From NCBI GenBank assembly GCA_022113835.1, contig JAILWY010000014.1, forward strand, positions 10,293,501 to 10,357,500: a stretch of DNA of 64,000 nt, given 5' to 3'. Below, piece by piece: positions 13,824-25,398 of the stretch. How positions within the stretch are numbered: position 1 is the stretch's first letter; each line of letters starts with the position of its first letter. A program made the translations under genes and the position numbers. The DNA is from Atopsyche davidsoni. Lineage: Eukaryota > Arthropoda > Insecta > Trichoptera > Hydrobiosidae. Under the pieces are notes generated by a model. That model was not told where the DNA came from and did not search any database. It was given only the letters and a program-made list of their open reading frames with translations.

Positions 13824-14020
13824 TAATATTTTTGAATAAAATACTTGAGTGATTTTCCACATTTTCGTTTTTATTAGTGACCGGTTTCGTCAACATTCAC
13901 GTTGGCATTATCAAACAGAGTGCTCTATTTGATAATGCTAACGTGAAAGGTTGGCGAAACCGGTCACTAATAAAAACGAAAATGTGGAAAATCACTCAAG
14001 TATTTTATTCAAAAATATTA
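13824..14020. repeat. Near-perfect 197-bp palindromic element
   Basis: Two arms of about 97 bp (13824-13920 and 13923-14020) are reverse complements with only about five differences, the outer 66 bp being identical; the centre is TG at 13921-13922. Each arm carries GAAACCGGTCACTAATAAA when read outward from the centre, preceded by a short stem. This resembles the GAAAC-CGGUC end of short-stem type I hammerhead ribozymes found in Penelope-like elements and animal retrozymes. The catalytic CUGAUGA box is replaced by UUGAUAA plus an extra base, so activity is doubtful. Flanks show no clear target duplication. Confidence 0.9.
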
Positions 14021-14049
14021 ATATATAAAAAATAAAAAAATATATTTTA

Positions 14050-14360
14050 AAGTTTTCACTCACCTTCTCCGATAAATGAAGCCCAAGACAAAAGCGCCAG
14101 AATGGCGACGGACTATCGCATCGTCAGCGACCTTGTACACTTCTCTGTCCGCGCATTTAACAAAAGCACAGTGGGTCGGAAATAAGCTCGTCGGGGGAGG
14201 CGCTAATCCGCACAGTGCTCCGCCTGGGCACTCGGGCGGCCGAGGCATTTGCATAATTGGATATCCTAAAAATATTCGAAGTACACGAGGCTTGACAGGC
14301 TGACGCCTGAGAATCATCAGCCAGCTCGCCGGGGCGGGCAGACCGTCAACCCTGCGAAGA
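14050..14360 (-). other. GC-rich island, possible exon or conserved element
   Basis: About 300 bp of GC-rich DNA is open on both strands. On the minus strand an acceptor-like CTCAG ends near 14304 and a donor AAG|GTGAGT lies near 14065, enclosing a frame that starts RQPVKPRV and ends GFIYRR. No protein family is recognised. A CpG-rich regulatory element is an equally good reading. It contains TATGCAAAT (octamer-like) on the minus strand. A CCTAACCTAAC motif lies just downstream at about 14382-14393. Confidence 0.3.
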
Positions 14361-14477
14361 GAAACCCGAAATATCGCTATGACCTAACCTAACATATAAT
14401 ATTATTTTTAAAAAGGATTTATAAAAAAAATGGTCTAAATTCTTAACAAAATAAATAAAGCATCCTATAGCTAATTA

Positions 14478-14570
14478 AAAGAGGCATTGGGAGGAGGAAA
14501 CTTACGTGGATGCGATGATTACAGCCGAGTTGGTGAGACTCCTCCTCTGAGAGGCGAAGAAATTCTTAGC
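14478..14570 (+). mobile_element. LINE 3'-end fragment, internally deleted
   Basis: The plus strand reads RGIGRRKLTWMR, the conserved C-terminal segment of endonuclease/reverse transcriptase-type non-LTR elements. After a deletion it reads LLL-stop followed by GAGGCG. It is the same family as the copy at 33.06-33.22 kb, which reads SGIGGRKFAWMRNLR. It is a relic. Confidence 0.6.
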
Positions 14571-14574
14571 TGAT

Positions 14575-16265
14575 GGAAGTAAGTTGCCGGTTTATTGATA
14601 GAGTATAAAAGAATAAAGATTTCGCTGTCGCATTTTAATATTGGATTCATCATAAATATTATAAAAACATTAATGTCTATAAGTCTAAGTCGTCAGAAGA
14701 CCACATGAGGCTGGCTACATAGTAGAAAAGAGCTCAGAAAATTAGCACAACACCTAAATAAATCATTAGTGACAATCAGTTCATATTCTGATGGTTTTAA
14801 TATATTTGTTTTCGTTTTTATTAGATTCACTTGTCTGCCAACACATCCAGTTTACGAGGATCGCCTTTCATCAGCAGATGTTATATTGATAGTTTTGGAC
14901 CGATCTGATTGAGCTGATGAAATGCCACGCGCCAGGGCGCTCATTACCGATACAAAAATGCTCTTCGGAAAATAAGATCTGGCTGTGATAAAATGTTGCT
15001 CGTATATAAATTTTTACAGTTTATAGTCAAATAATTTAGCAGTAAAATCTATGCATTATATTTGGATTTTTGAAATAGCGATAAATGATTACAATTTCAA
15101 TGTTATTGCTATGCATGTGATGGTCATACTTTTGATAAAAAGTGGTTTTATTAGTAAATATTCGCTGGGTAGTTATTGTTACATATGCATGTAATTTTAA
15201 ATGGTTAAATACAATCGTATATATTAATGTCAGATTTGAGCGATTAAGCAATTCCACGGTGTCTCCTGTCTTTACTGTGTGCACTATTGGGCAAAGATTC
15301 ATATCAGAGGCGTCTTTCTAAAGGCAGGGTGATGCAATGGGAACGACGATGAACGCGATTTGCAAATACAGTCGTTCACTTTTACTCGCTCGGCCGAAGA
15401 CAAACAATCCGAATTCTCACGACGTCTCTTACTCAATAATAATAAAATTTCCGTGTTGTGTGTGGCTCTCGTTAGCCGAGCCGTCTCGCCTGGACGTCTC
15501 GCGTGGTTATTGCTATCCGATCTAGAGTAGCCCCCGACAGAATAATTGAAACATTATGCAGTCGCACAATACACCTTGACTTATATATTGCATCACCTAA
15601 GAGAACAATGCCTAATTCCCAAATAACTACGGCGGCTTCATTCCCACTGGAAATTTTACAACGACAATTTGGAAAAGAAATGTGACGAAATTAAAATTAA
15701 AGGTTTCATCTTTCGATTTCCCAAATCGCCCAGCAATGAAACACTAAATATTTTACTGCAAGAAAAGTCTGTTACCATGGCGATAAACGACTCCGTGAAA
15801 AAACCCCAACGGATTTTAAATTATCCAGAAAGTGGCATAGAAGAAACGGCAACGTAATTCGTGATCATCTGTAATATTTATTAACACGCTGCCTTTCTTT
15901 TTTGTATTTCCTCGCTCTCGCGAGTGTTACCGGAGGCATAATGGGAAGTCTGGCCTTTCAGCGAAATTGGAAAAAAGCTGAAACGATTTCCGAACTAACC
16001 TTCTTTGACGCTCCGGTGCGATTATTTCTATTAGGAAAAGGTCTTTGCCCCACAACTGTGCAGGATGCAGTCTCCATAAATCACAGTTTATCAATTAAGT
16101 TTGCAATGAGTAAACAACATTTAGTGTAAAACATTCTCTTGCCTCGATAAAACTAATGAACACTAAACTAAAATTAAATAAGTAATCAATAAAGACTTCC
16201 CTAGATATCTAGTCTTTACTTATTTATTCACCTTATTATTCAACTCATAAAATATTTTATTTTTT
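14575..16265. other. Gene-poor DNA with a GC-richer island
   Basis: The island at about 15330-15560 and flanking open frames to 16129 have near-coding composition but no recognisable protein and no convincing splice pair. Treated as non-coding, possibly regulatory. Confidence 0.45.
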
Positions 16266-16271
16266 ACAAAT

Positions 16272-16840
16272 ATTTTCCCAACACAAACTTTATAACGAAA
16301 TAGATAAACCCATGTATCTACGCTACCGTCTAAGCCACATGCCGTAAACCTCACGATCTGCGCGCAGGAACAGGGAATAGCCTCACACCGTATTGTAAGC
16401 CCTAATAATTATTTTAAAATAACAAAAAAAATAAAGAATCTTGAAATTTATTTATTATTTAGTTTGTTCGGACAGCCGTCGTGTGGACACATCTCCAAAG
16501 GAAATGAGTGACATTTAGACGGAAACCTTTGATCCATGAGACGACTCGCTGTCGAATGATTGGTCGTCTGGTGTGCGTCTACCATTATAGACCCGAAGGA
16601 ATATTAAAGACACTGAAACAACCGCTAAAGACAATAGGAATTCTGTGGAACAACTTGATAATGTTTTCTAAGTTATTTACAATAGTTGTCAGGGCTTTAC
16701 TTACAATACCGTATGTGGCTGTCCCCTGCTCCTGGCGCAGGTTGCGGGGCTTACGAGATGTGGCTTAGGTGGTAACGTATATGGGTCGGTATTGAGTTTG
16801 TGGAGGGTAAAGTATGTCTAAAAAAATTTTTTTTGTATGA
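16272..16840. mobile_element. Inverted-repeat (fold-back) element
   Basis: The left arm (about 16272-16420) and right arm (about 16675-16830) are reverse complements at roughly 70 percent identity. Shared blocks on the left arm's strand include CTAAGCCACAT, CAGGA(A/G)CAGGG and CGGTATTGTAAG or CCGTATTGTAAG. The spacer of about 250 bp has no transposase. A solo arm copy lies at 8.83-8.96 kb. The length and lack of coding capacity suggest a non-autonomous DNA transposon. Ends and target duplication could not be fixed. Confidence 0.65.
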
Positions 16841-18330
16841 GATGAAGATTTTTTTAAAGCGTTTTCTTCATCTAAAACAAGCAACACTACATTTATGCAT
16901 ACTGAATCAGTAATAATAATAAATTACTGGACTTTTATATAATATAAGTAATTACAGTACTTTATTAAATGTAATCCGATATGAAACCAATTTTAGTTTT
17001 TAGATCTAATTTTAATCAACGTACCGACCACTGTAACAACAACAATATTTTTTTTGAAATATTTTACACTAGCAAGTTGTATGCATGTTTACAGTTTTTG
17101 TAGATATTTAGATTTTTTTTTTATTGAAATAAACTAAATATTATAATCTGGAAAAAGCAAGAGTAATGATTGAATATCGTGCTAAGCTTGTCGGAATAAT
17201 GGTTCCGTGTTTAGCTCATTCATATTCAACGATCAGATACTTTTTTGTCTAATCTAGAGCCACTAATATTATTAGCATTGGCCATCTTTAATACTAGTTA
17301 ATATTTTTTAAAATTAAATTATTTGTAACCTGATGAATATTGGCAAAGTCAACTTTACAAAATACGAGACTGATAAAATAAAAAATTCTCGACGTGCTCT
17401 GATTTGATCGGTCAAATTTTGGCGCTTAAAAAATTATAACAGCATTTTGACAGTTGCCATAGACAAAGCGAAAATATAGTTGTCGCATAGTCTTAAATGT
17501 TTTTTTAATAAGTCGATCAAAGTTTTGTAAATGAGGTTAAAATCTTCGTTTTGTGGTTTTCGTTTATATTACACACAAATTGAAAACCATTTTAACTACT
17601 GTATATTTTTCACATATATCGATGAAAACACTTAAAAGCATTGTTGCGTCATGTAACTATTTATAATTTTTTTATTGAAATTAATTCTCACCTCCCCATT
17701 TCCCACCCTTTTTAAGTATCATCATTAGTTTTCAAAAGAAAAATTGCATTTATTTTTAAATTGATGTACATTCTTTATTTAATAATAAAAAAAATATTTA
17801 CAGGAATTTAAACAATAAAAAAAATTGGATCGATAAGACCTACATTTGGGAAGGACAAGCTTCTAAAAAAAAAAAGCTAATAGGTTGTAGTTTAAAAATG
17901 AGAATATAAAACAAAAAATAAAAAAACAAATTAACCACAAAATTAATTAAATTATAGAATTCAGGGATTCAACAGCGAAGCACTAAGGACATTTAGGGTA
18001 TAATATTTTATTTGTTAATAAATTTCAAAAAATTTATTAACAAAACTTATTAAAATTATTTTTATTTTCGATAGGCCTTAGTAGCATACCTAGCTGAGAA
18101 ATTACTAGTAAAATATAAACAAATTCAAATGATTATATTAAAAATATACATTTAAAGATATTTAACCTGCTTGTCTTTCGCCCCCTCTCTGTTAATTATT
18201 TTAATATTTTTTATGTATATGCATAAATCTGTATGTGGTCGTAGAATAAACTTTTGTAAGCTGCAAATCTATGACAAGTGAAAAATATTGATCATGTAAT
18301 GCGTGTTCTGCGTTATTAATTAGTGTATTT
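16841..18330. other. AT-rich DNA upstream of the PPxY membrane protein gene
   Basis: No exon seen. The first coding exon of the next gene starts straight after a splice acceptor (TTTTCAG at 18340). At least one untranslated leader exon must therefore lie upstream, here or further left, but it could not be placed. Confidence 0.5.
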
Positions 18331-18342
18331 GTGTTTTCAGCC

Positions 18343-19690
18343 ATGTCGTTGGACGAGACACGGCAGTCACAGCGGCCTTACCGGTATGGCATGGTCCTGC
18401 TGTGCATAGGAGCGCTCATCAACTGGTTGGGCTTGGCAGAAAACTATGTGGAGCCGGTGCGGTATATCGGCGTGGCCTGCATCATCGCAGGCGCTCTACT
18501 CATCTGCGCTGCCATGTGCTGCTGGCTTCAGGCCCCCGCCCCCCGACCATCATCTGCTCAACATCAGGTAGGCATTCAGTTAGCTAAAGTACTTTGGATT
18601 TATCTTTATAGAAACAAGTAATCAAATCTGTGCATATGAATGGCGTTTTGTCAAATTATCAAGAACTGCATTTTTTAATGTTAATAATTTTTTTCAAAAA
18701 TATCTTTCACTCGTGTAATCTCAAGTGTAACAATATTATTGTCATGTTAGCTATATCCGAATTGATTAACAATTTTGATATATCAAATAAAAGCAGTGTG
18801 CAGCCTTAATAAATCATTTATATAATATTTAACGCCCCAGAAACGTTACACTATATATTCATTTGAATAAAACTTTTTATTATTCGCGATCCAGATCTAT
18901 ATGACTTACAGATTTAAAATAAAACTAACTCATTGATTAATTTATTTAAATTATGCATTTGATTGAAACCATGACAATTTACAATTAGCGATTAACAATT
19001 TGAACAAAATGAATTTAAAATTAACCACTTTGTTTGAATGATGTTGTAAAATTTATATTAGCTGCTGTGCATTTCCTTCAAAGTTATTTTTGTTTGTTTG
19101 ATAAGTAAGCAGTCTTTAATGTTAAGAAATGAGAATTATAAAACAAATCTATTTTTTCAAGCGGGTGCAATCTCAGAAACTTGTTAGCAAAAGTATGAAT
19201 ACTAAAAGTATGATTCAACCACACATTCCCCTTCTATAACACTTTTGAGTAACATACAATTAATGATATTTACTCCCTCTGATTCCAGATTGATGAGCCG
19301 ATACATGTAATCACAGTGCCATCTGATGATGAGATCATGCAGCAGAAGCCACCAGATTACGACTCAGTAGCGGGAGCTCCCCCCACTTACGATGATGCCA
19401 TCAAACTCAACCCGGGACACTTTATGACGTCCGTGCACATGCCAGGAAACAGTCACACTGTTCTGCCCATGGTCCACGAGGTAGCCTCCAGGAACATGGA
19501 GAGAAACCCTACCACTAACTCTCACATTCTGTCAGCCTCCGCTCTCAATGTGCTGTTATCACCAGCTGGCAGCAGCAGAGAGACTATCCCCGGCCAATTG
19601 GAAGTCGTCTCGACAGAGAGTCAACACATCCCCGCACAAATACCCAAAACTCCTCCTCCTCCATACCGACCTGTCAGAACAATCAGATGA
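18343..19690 (+). CDS. Two-span membrane protein with three PPxY motifs
   Basis: Two coding exons, 18343-18567 and 19289-19690, join in phase 0 at CAG|GTAGGC and TTCCAG|ATT to give 208 residues. The start is the ATG three bases after an acceptor, so the leader is spliced. Residues about 16-32 and 40-63 form two hydrophobic membrane spans with a short loop (NYVEP). The tail of about 145 residues carries PPDY (96-99), PPTY (106-109) and PPPY (198-201). PPxY motifs are known ligands for WW domains, for example those of Nedd4-type ubiquitin ligases, so an adaptor or sorting role in endomembranes is inferred. No signal peptide or enzyme motif is seen. The family was not recognised. The layout recalls other small PPxY membrane adaptors, but orthology is not claimed. 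Confidence 0.88.
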
Positions 19691-20899
19691 AGGACATTGT
19701 CTTATCATGGATAGAGAGTTGAATCTACTACACGAGTCGAAACGCTAACATATCTCAAATTTGCTGATACTTAATGATCAGACTAAGGATTGAATAGGTA
19801 TAGATATTATCAAACAGATAAAGTATGTTTCTTATATTGGAATGTAAATCATTTCATTAACGTGACTGGGCATTATTCCAATATTGTGACGAGCACCAAT
19901 TATGTTAATTGATGGTTAAAATACTCACAATCCTCAATAATTTGTCATAGAATGCAACCTACCCTGTATTTGAACTCTAGAAAATTGTATAATTTATGAA
20001 AATGCACTTATTATAATGTTTTGTATATAATGATTTTGCTTGAAATAATGTGACTACTGAGTTAAAAAAAATCATCCGAAATTTCAACAGTAACATATCT
20101 ATCAGTTGATTTTCAATGATTTGAAAAAGCAGCTTTTGTATTTCTGGCAATGTATGAAGTTTGTTTGCAAAGGGAAATTTGTGATGATTTATAAAAATGA
20201 ATAAGACTGTAATAATTGAATATCGATATATTTAACAGACAAAAGCATCATAACCTGGGTCAATATATCAATATATAATTATTATCTATAAAAAATATGT
20301 AATATCAAATATTGTTAAAAAAAAGAATAATAATTTATGGTGTATAATCTAAGGACTTCTGAATTTCCATTTGCAAAATGAATTTTGTTGCTTTATCCTA
20401 AGAGTTTGATATAAATTAAGCACATTTGAGATTGCAAAATATCTCGTGATATTTTGAATATCTTTTATTATATATTTACTGTGTATTAACGTAATATTAT
20501 GAACCTCGTACTATCATGTATAAAATTTAATCTATAATAATGCACATTAGTAAAGTAAAAATAATTTAGTCTGCCTAATAAGCCGTTCAGTGCCTGAAGA
20601 AGACGTGCCACTCTTCATTTGTTGTTCATTAGGTATTTACAAACATATGATAATCAATGTCATTTAAATATTTTTTCCCATTTTAATTGTACGTGTTAAA
20701 ACACGAAAAATATTTATTTTCTCTGGTTGATTATGTATCGTTTCTTTTGAGAATTTTTAAAACTATATTGTAAATAATATTTGTTTATTTACAATCGTTT
20801 TATTATTCGGGACCAATAAGTTCATCTCCGATTCTGATTGTACTCTTTACAACAAATTGGATCCATCAATGTGTGTTCTGTGATTTTTGACTGAATAAA
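19691..20899 (+). other. Probable 3' UTR of the PPxY membrane protein gene
   Basis: After the stop at 19688-19690 there is about 1.2 kb of AT-rich DNA with no ORF. AATAAA at 20894-20899 is a likely poly(A) signal. Earlier use of a weaker signal cannot be excluded. Confidence 0.45.
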
Positions 20900-22031
20900 A
20901 TGTAAAAATAAAAAAAATACTTATGTTTAATTGAACAATCATTTTCATTTTTATCATGTTTATGAGAAAATTTAATTCTAGTGGCAAAATAAACTGCTCG
21001 CATTCATTTTCTCTATTTAATTAACAGTCAAGTTGCGCATTTACTTAATTGCCACTAATAATTAATGTGATAAAAATATAACTAAAAAGTCAAAATACTG
21101 TTATTATTGTGATTGATGTTTAGTTTTCAATTTAAATAAAAGTATTAAAAATTACATGTTTTTACTTTTTGTTTCTCATTCAACTTTTGGTTTTGAATCG
21201 TCCAACGCATCAAGCAACTAGCAATTCAAGTAACTAGCAACAACCTGGTAGGTATTAGAAAATAAGTTAATAAATTTCTAAATATCAATACATCTTTGTA
21301 CAAAATTTGCAAATTGTAACAATAATTTTATTAATTTTGTAAGATAAACCAAAAAATATAAAAACTAATAATGTTTCTTATTTATATTATTACTATTTTT
21401 CAAACAACCAATGTATTCGATTAATAATAATGTAAAATCATATAAACAATAAAAATATATTATATAAAAGTAAAACCCTATCCGTCTATAAAGACAAAAC
21501 AAATTTAAAACATTGTTTACTCTACATTAGGTTTTTTTAAAAGTAATAACTTTGATATGCTGTTGTCTGATTTACACCATTTAAGCAAGTTTTAAGTTTG
21601 AAAAATTACACCTATATTAAAATGGATTTTAATAAAAAACATTGGAAACAATAAAAATACTTTAATAATGTATTGATATTGATAGTAGAACTGACATTTG
21701 CTGTTTTTTTATAGATCAGATTTTTTTTAATTTTGCTTATCAAAATTGAATCAGTGATGCTATCGAGCGTATAATTATAAATATAAGCGGTAAAAATTAT
21801 AAAACAGTATGAGAAAATATTATTGAATAGTTGCTGGCTGAATTATTAAGTCCATATAGAATCGCAATACACACAAAAAAAGAAGAAGAAAAACCCCAAT
21901 GATTTTTGACAGACTATGGCACGTGTTTTTTCTCTATGGTTAAGCGGCATCGTTTGGCATCGTCATATTTTTTGACGTTATTTATGTTATAATATAAATT
22001 TAATAATATTCGGCCGATTCTAGAGATTAAA
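20900..22031. other. Intergenic DNA and probable RPB4 promoter
   Basis: Strongly AT-rich with no ORF of note. The last 130 bases before the RPB4 start contain an E-box (CACGTG, about 21919-21924) and a TTTGACGT element. These are plausible promoter sites; none is proven. Confidence 0.5.
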
Positions 22032-22617
22032 ATGACTACCGTCAATAATACTGAAATAGTCGAAGAGGACGCAGCTGATCTACAGTTCCCGAAAGGTAAC
22101 AATCTTAATTAAAACATACATATCGTGTACCCTAAGCTTATTCAATATGTTGTGGAGTTTATCAAATCGCTACATTTGTTTCAGAGTTTGAAAATGCCGA
22201 AACATTATTAATATCAGAAGTACACATGCTTCTGGAGCACAGGAAGGCTCAAAATGAATCGGCCGAAGAAGAGCAAGAGTTCTCCGAAGTTTTTATCAAA
22301 ACCTTAACATACACGAACCGCTTCCGGAAATTCAAAAACAAAGAAATTATTCAAAGCGTTAGAAAGTAAGTAATAACTGCATCGAATATCATTATTTTTG
22401 TTTTTACCTGTTAAATAATTAACCTCAAATTTCTTATTGTAGTCTCCTTATGCAAAAAAAACTGCACAAATTCGAAGTTGCTAGCTTGGCAAACCTTTGT
22501 CCTGAATCGGCTGAAGAAGCCAAAGCTTTGTTACCATCCCTGGAAGGGCGATTTGAAGAAGAAGAATTGCAGATAATGCTTGATGACATTCAGACTAAGA
22601 GAAGTTTACAATATTAA
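22032..22617 (+). CDS. Rpb4: RNA polymerase II subunit RPB4
   Basis: Three exons (22032-22095, 22185-22365, 22443-22617) join in frame at GT-AG introns of 89 and 77 bp to give 139 residues, the usual metazoan RPB4 length. The protein begins [20 protein letters not shown]. It continues with the conserved [20 protein letters not shown], an [11 protein letters not shown] segment, and a C-terminal HRDC-like helical domain containing [20 protein letters not shown]. In the family, RPB4 pairs with RPB7 as the stalk of polymerase II, acting in initiation, RNA exit and mRNA fate. The ATG is the first in frame after a short AT-rich leader. Possible poly(A) signal ATTAAA at 22690. No oddities. Confidence 0.97.
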
Positions 22618-22961
22618 TATTTATAATTTTTGTACCTACTTTTAGTTATACCACTAATTTTAATTATTTCAAAAATGATCTTATGCTATATTAAATGGTT
22701 AACAGTTTTTTGTTATTTTTTTATCATGAGCTTCATCAATTCAAGAATATTAAAAAATCTTGACTTAATTACGTAATATTTATGCAACAATAACTATTTA
22801 AGTTGATTTATGTGGACAGTATAAATGTGTTAAAAATTGTTTCCACTACATGACTTACTGCAAAAGGTCACCATGGAATTAATTCTACAAATATAACTTG
22901 ATTGTTTGGATAAATCTGTATTGCCAAATCATTAGTAATAATGGAGTATACCTCAACTTAA

Positions 22962-24541
22962 CCTCCTCAGACCCTGTGCACATTTTAATGTACATCAACT
23001 TCAGACCTTCTGTTAAAGGACTTATTTACATTAGGAACTTTTGTACATCGTTATGCGCATTATATTACTTCGTTTTGTTTTACAAGTGTTCTCATCTATC
23101 GAGTAATATTTGTATTATATGTCATTCTTGCAAGATGTCACAGGTCGGGCGCGTCGGTCCAAGTTCGTCACATTTTATTTTCGTTGTTTTGTTATTAAAA
23201 AGTCAATTACAATAAATTATCGTTGTATGATATTATAAGGAAGACTGGTTTTATTGGTTTGAATCAAAATTTCATTGTAAACTGTAGTGTATCATACAAT
23301 GACTTGACATCAAACTTAAGTGTACATTAGAATGTACATTCGGTCCGACGTTAGTCAAACGTCAGTTTGGCAACTTTTATTATTTTAAAAGATTCTAATG
23401 TGATTTAAATTATTATCGTGTGAAATTTGATAATTTATATTATTAAAAAGTATATTTTAAAATTTGTTTTTTTTTTTTAATTAATTACAACTTTTAATAT
23501 TTAGAACCTTCAAACCAAATGGTTCTGACTGCTGATATTTGGGATCAAATACTAAATGGCGATGTTTCCGATATCGAAATAGAAAATGAGGATGATGAAT
23601 TATTTGAAGCACCATCTACAAAGATAAATTGTGTGTGATAAGGAAATGATATTGTGACGAGAGCAGAAGCATTACAAGAACATGACCATACTAACCCAGA
23701 TAATTCATATGTATCCAATGATTATCAAGAATTTATCACTATGAAAAATAATGTAAGATATTCTAGACAGCCATTTACTCTTCCAAATGTAACTTGGAAT
23801 GAACAAGTTACGGAAGTAAACGATACCGAATTAACGAGTCCCATGAAATATTTCAAGCGGTACATCAAAGATGAAAAAAAAGGTGCTATTCAAAAAAATT
23901 ACCTTTCATTTAAAAATACAAACACCCACGAGTTTCAAGTTTTATTCGCTCTGCACATTATCATTGGATGTTCGGATGTATTGGAACACGATATTGGGGA
24001 TACACGTTTTCATAGATAACATGACTAAAAATCGATTTTTTGAATTACGTACAAATTTGCGCATAACTGAAATTATTAACAAACCCGCTGATTGTACTGA
24101 TAAATTATTCAAAGTACGCCCTTTATATAATTCTATAAGGGAACGATTACTTCAACTTCTTCTAGATAAAAATTTATGTGTTGATGGACAAATTATGTAG
24201 AAGTATAATCGGTTTTATTAATAATAATTTAAGTTTTTCTTATTTTAATTATGGAGTTTTTGTTATATATTTTAGTTATCTTTCAATTTATTTCGTATAT
24301 TATCGTATTTAGTTTAGTTTCTCTAAATTTATAAGTAATTTTCATTTATAAATGTATATAAGTATGAAGGTGATTTTCCTCACTCTGGTCCTATTGTACA
24401 TTACAATGTACAAGCTGTATTTTCCATAAACAAAGTTTTAAAACTTAAAAAAAATATTTTTTGTTATACCTTTTCCATATGTCAGGAGATATTAAAAAAA
24501 AAATTTTTTCAACGAAAAATAAAAAGTCAGGTCTGAGGAGG
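22962..24541 (+). mobile_element. piggyBac-like DNA transposon relic with TTAA target duplication
   Basis: Ends are exact: TTAA at 22958-22961 and 24542-24545 flank terminal inverted repeats CCTCCTCAGACC and GGTCTGAGGAGG. Near the two ends lie ACATTTTAATGTACAT (left) and TGTACATTACAATGTACA (right). The 1580-bp element encloses a broken piggyBac-family transposase (separate entry). It lies between RPB4 and the FAM117-family gene. Confidence 0.92.
23521..24200 (+). pseudogene. Broken piggyBac-type transposase
   Basis: The reading begins MVLTADIWDQILNGDV with an acidic N-terminus, stops at about 23637 and shifts frame near 23640-23654. It continues to 24019, shifts again near 23960-24010, and goes on as DNMTKNRFFELRTNLRI, a typical DDE_Tnp_1_7 segment. 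The last part, LDKNLCVDGQI, is where the first catalytic aspartate of the family sits. A stop follows at 24198, and nothing matching the rest of the catalytic domain or the cysteine-rich tail remains before the right end. The element cannot encode its own active transposase. Confidence 0.88.
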
Positions 24542-24545
24542 TTAA

Positions 24546-25398
24546 ATAAGAATTTCAATGATTTTATTTAGCTTAGTTTCTGAGGAGTATCATAGTCGAG
24601 ACTCAAGGCTTATCACAAGAATCTGAGTTTCTGTATACTTTGAAAAAATTACAAAGGCTGGTCTTGGGAGTTATTTGTTAAGTCTAGTCGTCATCAAACT
24701 CATTCCGAAAGATGTAGGCTCTTTAACTTTCTTTATCGCATCTGTTCTGATCTAAGTATTTTCCAATGCGCCTGACTTTGTCACAGATTTCCATAGGAAT
24801 TGACCTGTAATTTGAATTGGTTTGGTCGGTAGGTGGTTTGCAGGAGTAGGGTTCAGATGTAATGAGAGATAGTTAATAATCAGTCTGTATATTGGATATG
24901 TCTGTACATACAGTAACATTACACTTAAGCTATTCGTCACAGTGTTACTTAATATTTCCTCCTAAGTTACATGGAATAATTATGAAATACTAGTTCTAAA
25001 AGTTATTTGACCGGACACCGCTGGACATCTTCGACCTTCACAAAATCATAAAATAGAAGCGAGTATAACAATGCAAAAATAAAACTCAACAATTTCATTT
25101 CATTGAATTGTATAAAACACGGTGAAGATGTGCAGATGCGACGGCATCGTGTCAAATTTTGCCAAAAATTTCAACTTATGTCAATGGGCACTTTTGGTTT
25201 TGTCAAAGTCTTTTTTGTAGAATTTTTTTAATTAACATTTTCGACATTTCGCCTAAACAGTCATTCGGTTAAACGTACCTTTTATTTTAAAATACAATAA
25301 CAAGGATCTTACAGAAATAAATTTCGGAAAGGGTAAAATAGGAAACTCCAAACAATATCAATAAAGTTGTCTACACATTTGGTTAAGACGCTGGATTA
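24546..25398. other. Intergenic DNA and 3' flank of the FAM117-family gene
   Basis: No ORF is supported. On the minus strand AATAAA at 25281-25286, about 113 bp beyond the FAM117-family stop codon, is a likely poly(A) signal for that gene. Confidence 0.5.
25281..25286 (-). terminator. Candidate poly(A) signal of the FAM117-family gene
   Basis: AATAAA on the minus strand (TTTATT on plus), about 113 bp past the stop codon at 25399. Confidence 0.4.

Noticed and set aside
15337..16129. Run of short plus-strand ORFs as a possible multi-exon gene
   Set aside because: No consistent splice sites or protein similarity between the pieces; likely non-coding.
22898..23215. 105-residue plus-strand ORF spanning the left end of the first piggyBac-like element
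   Set aside because: It crosses the transposon border, has AT-rich composition and no family signal.
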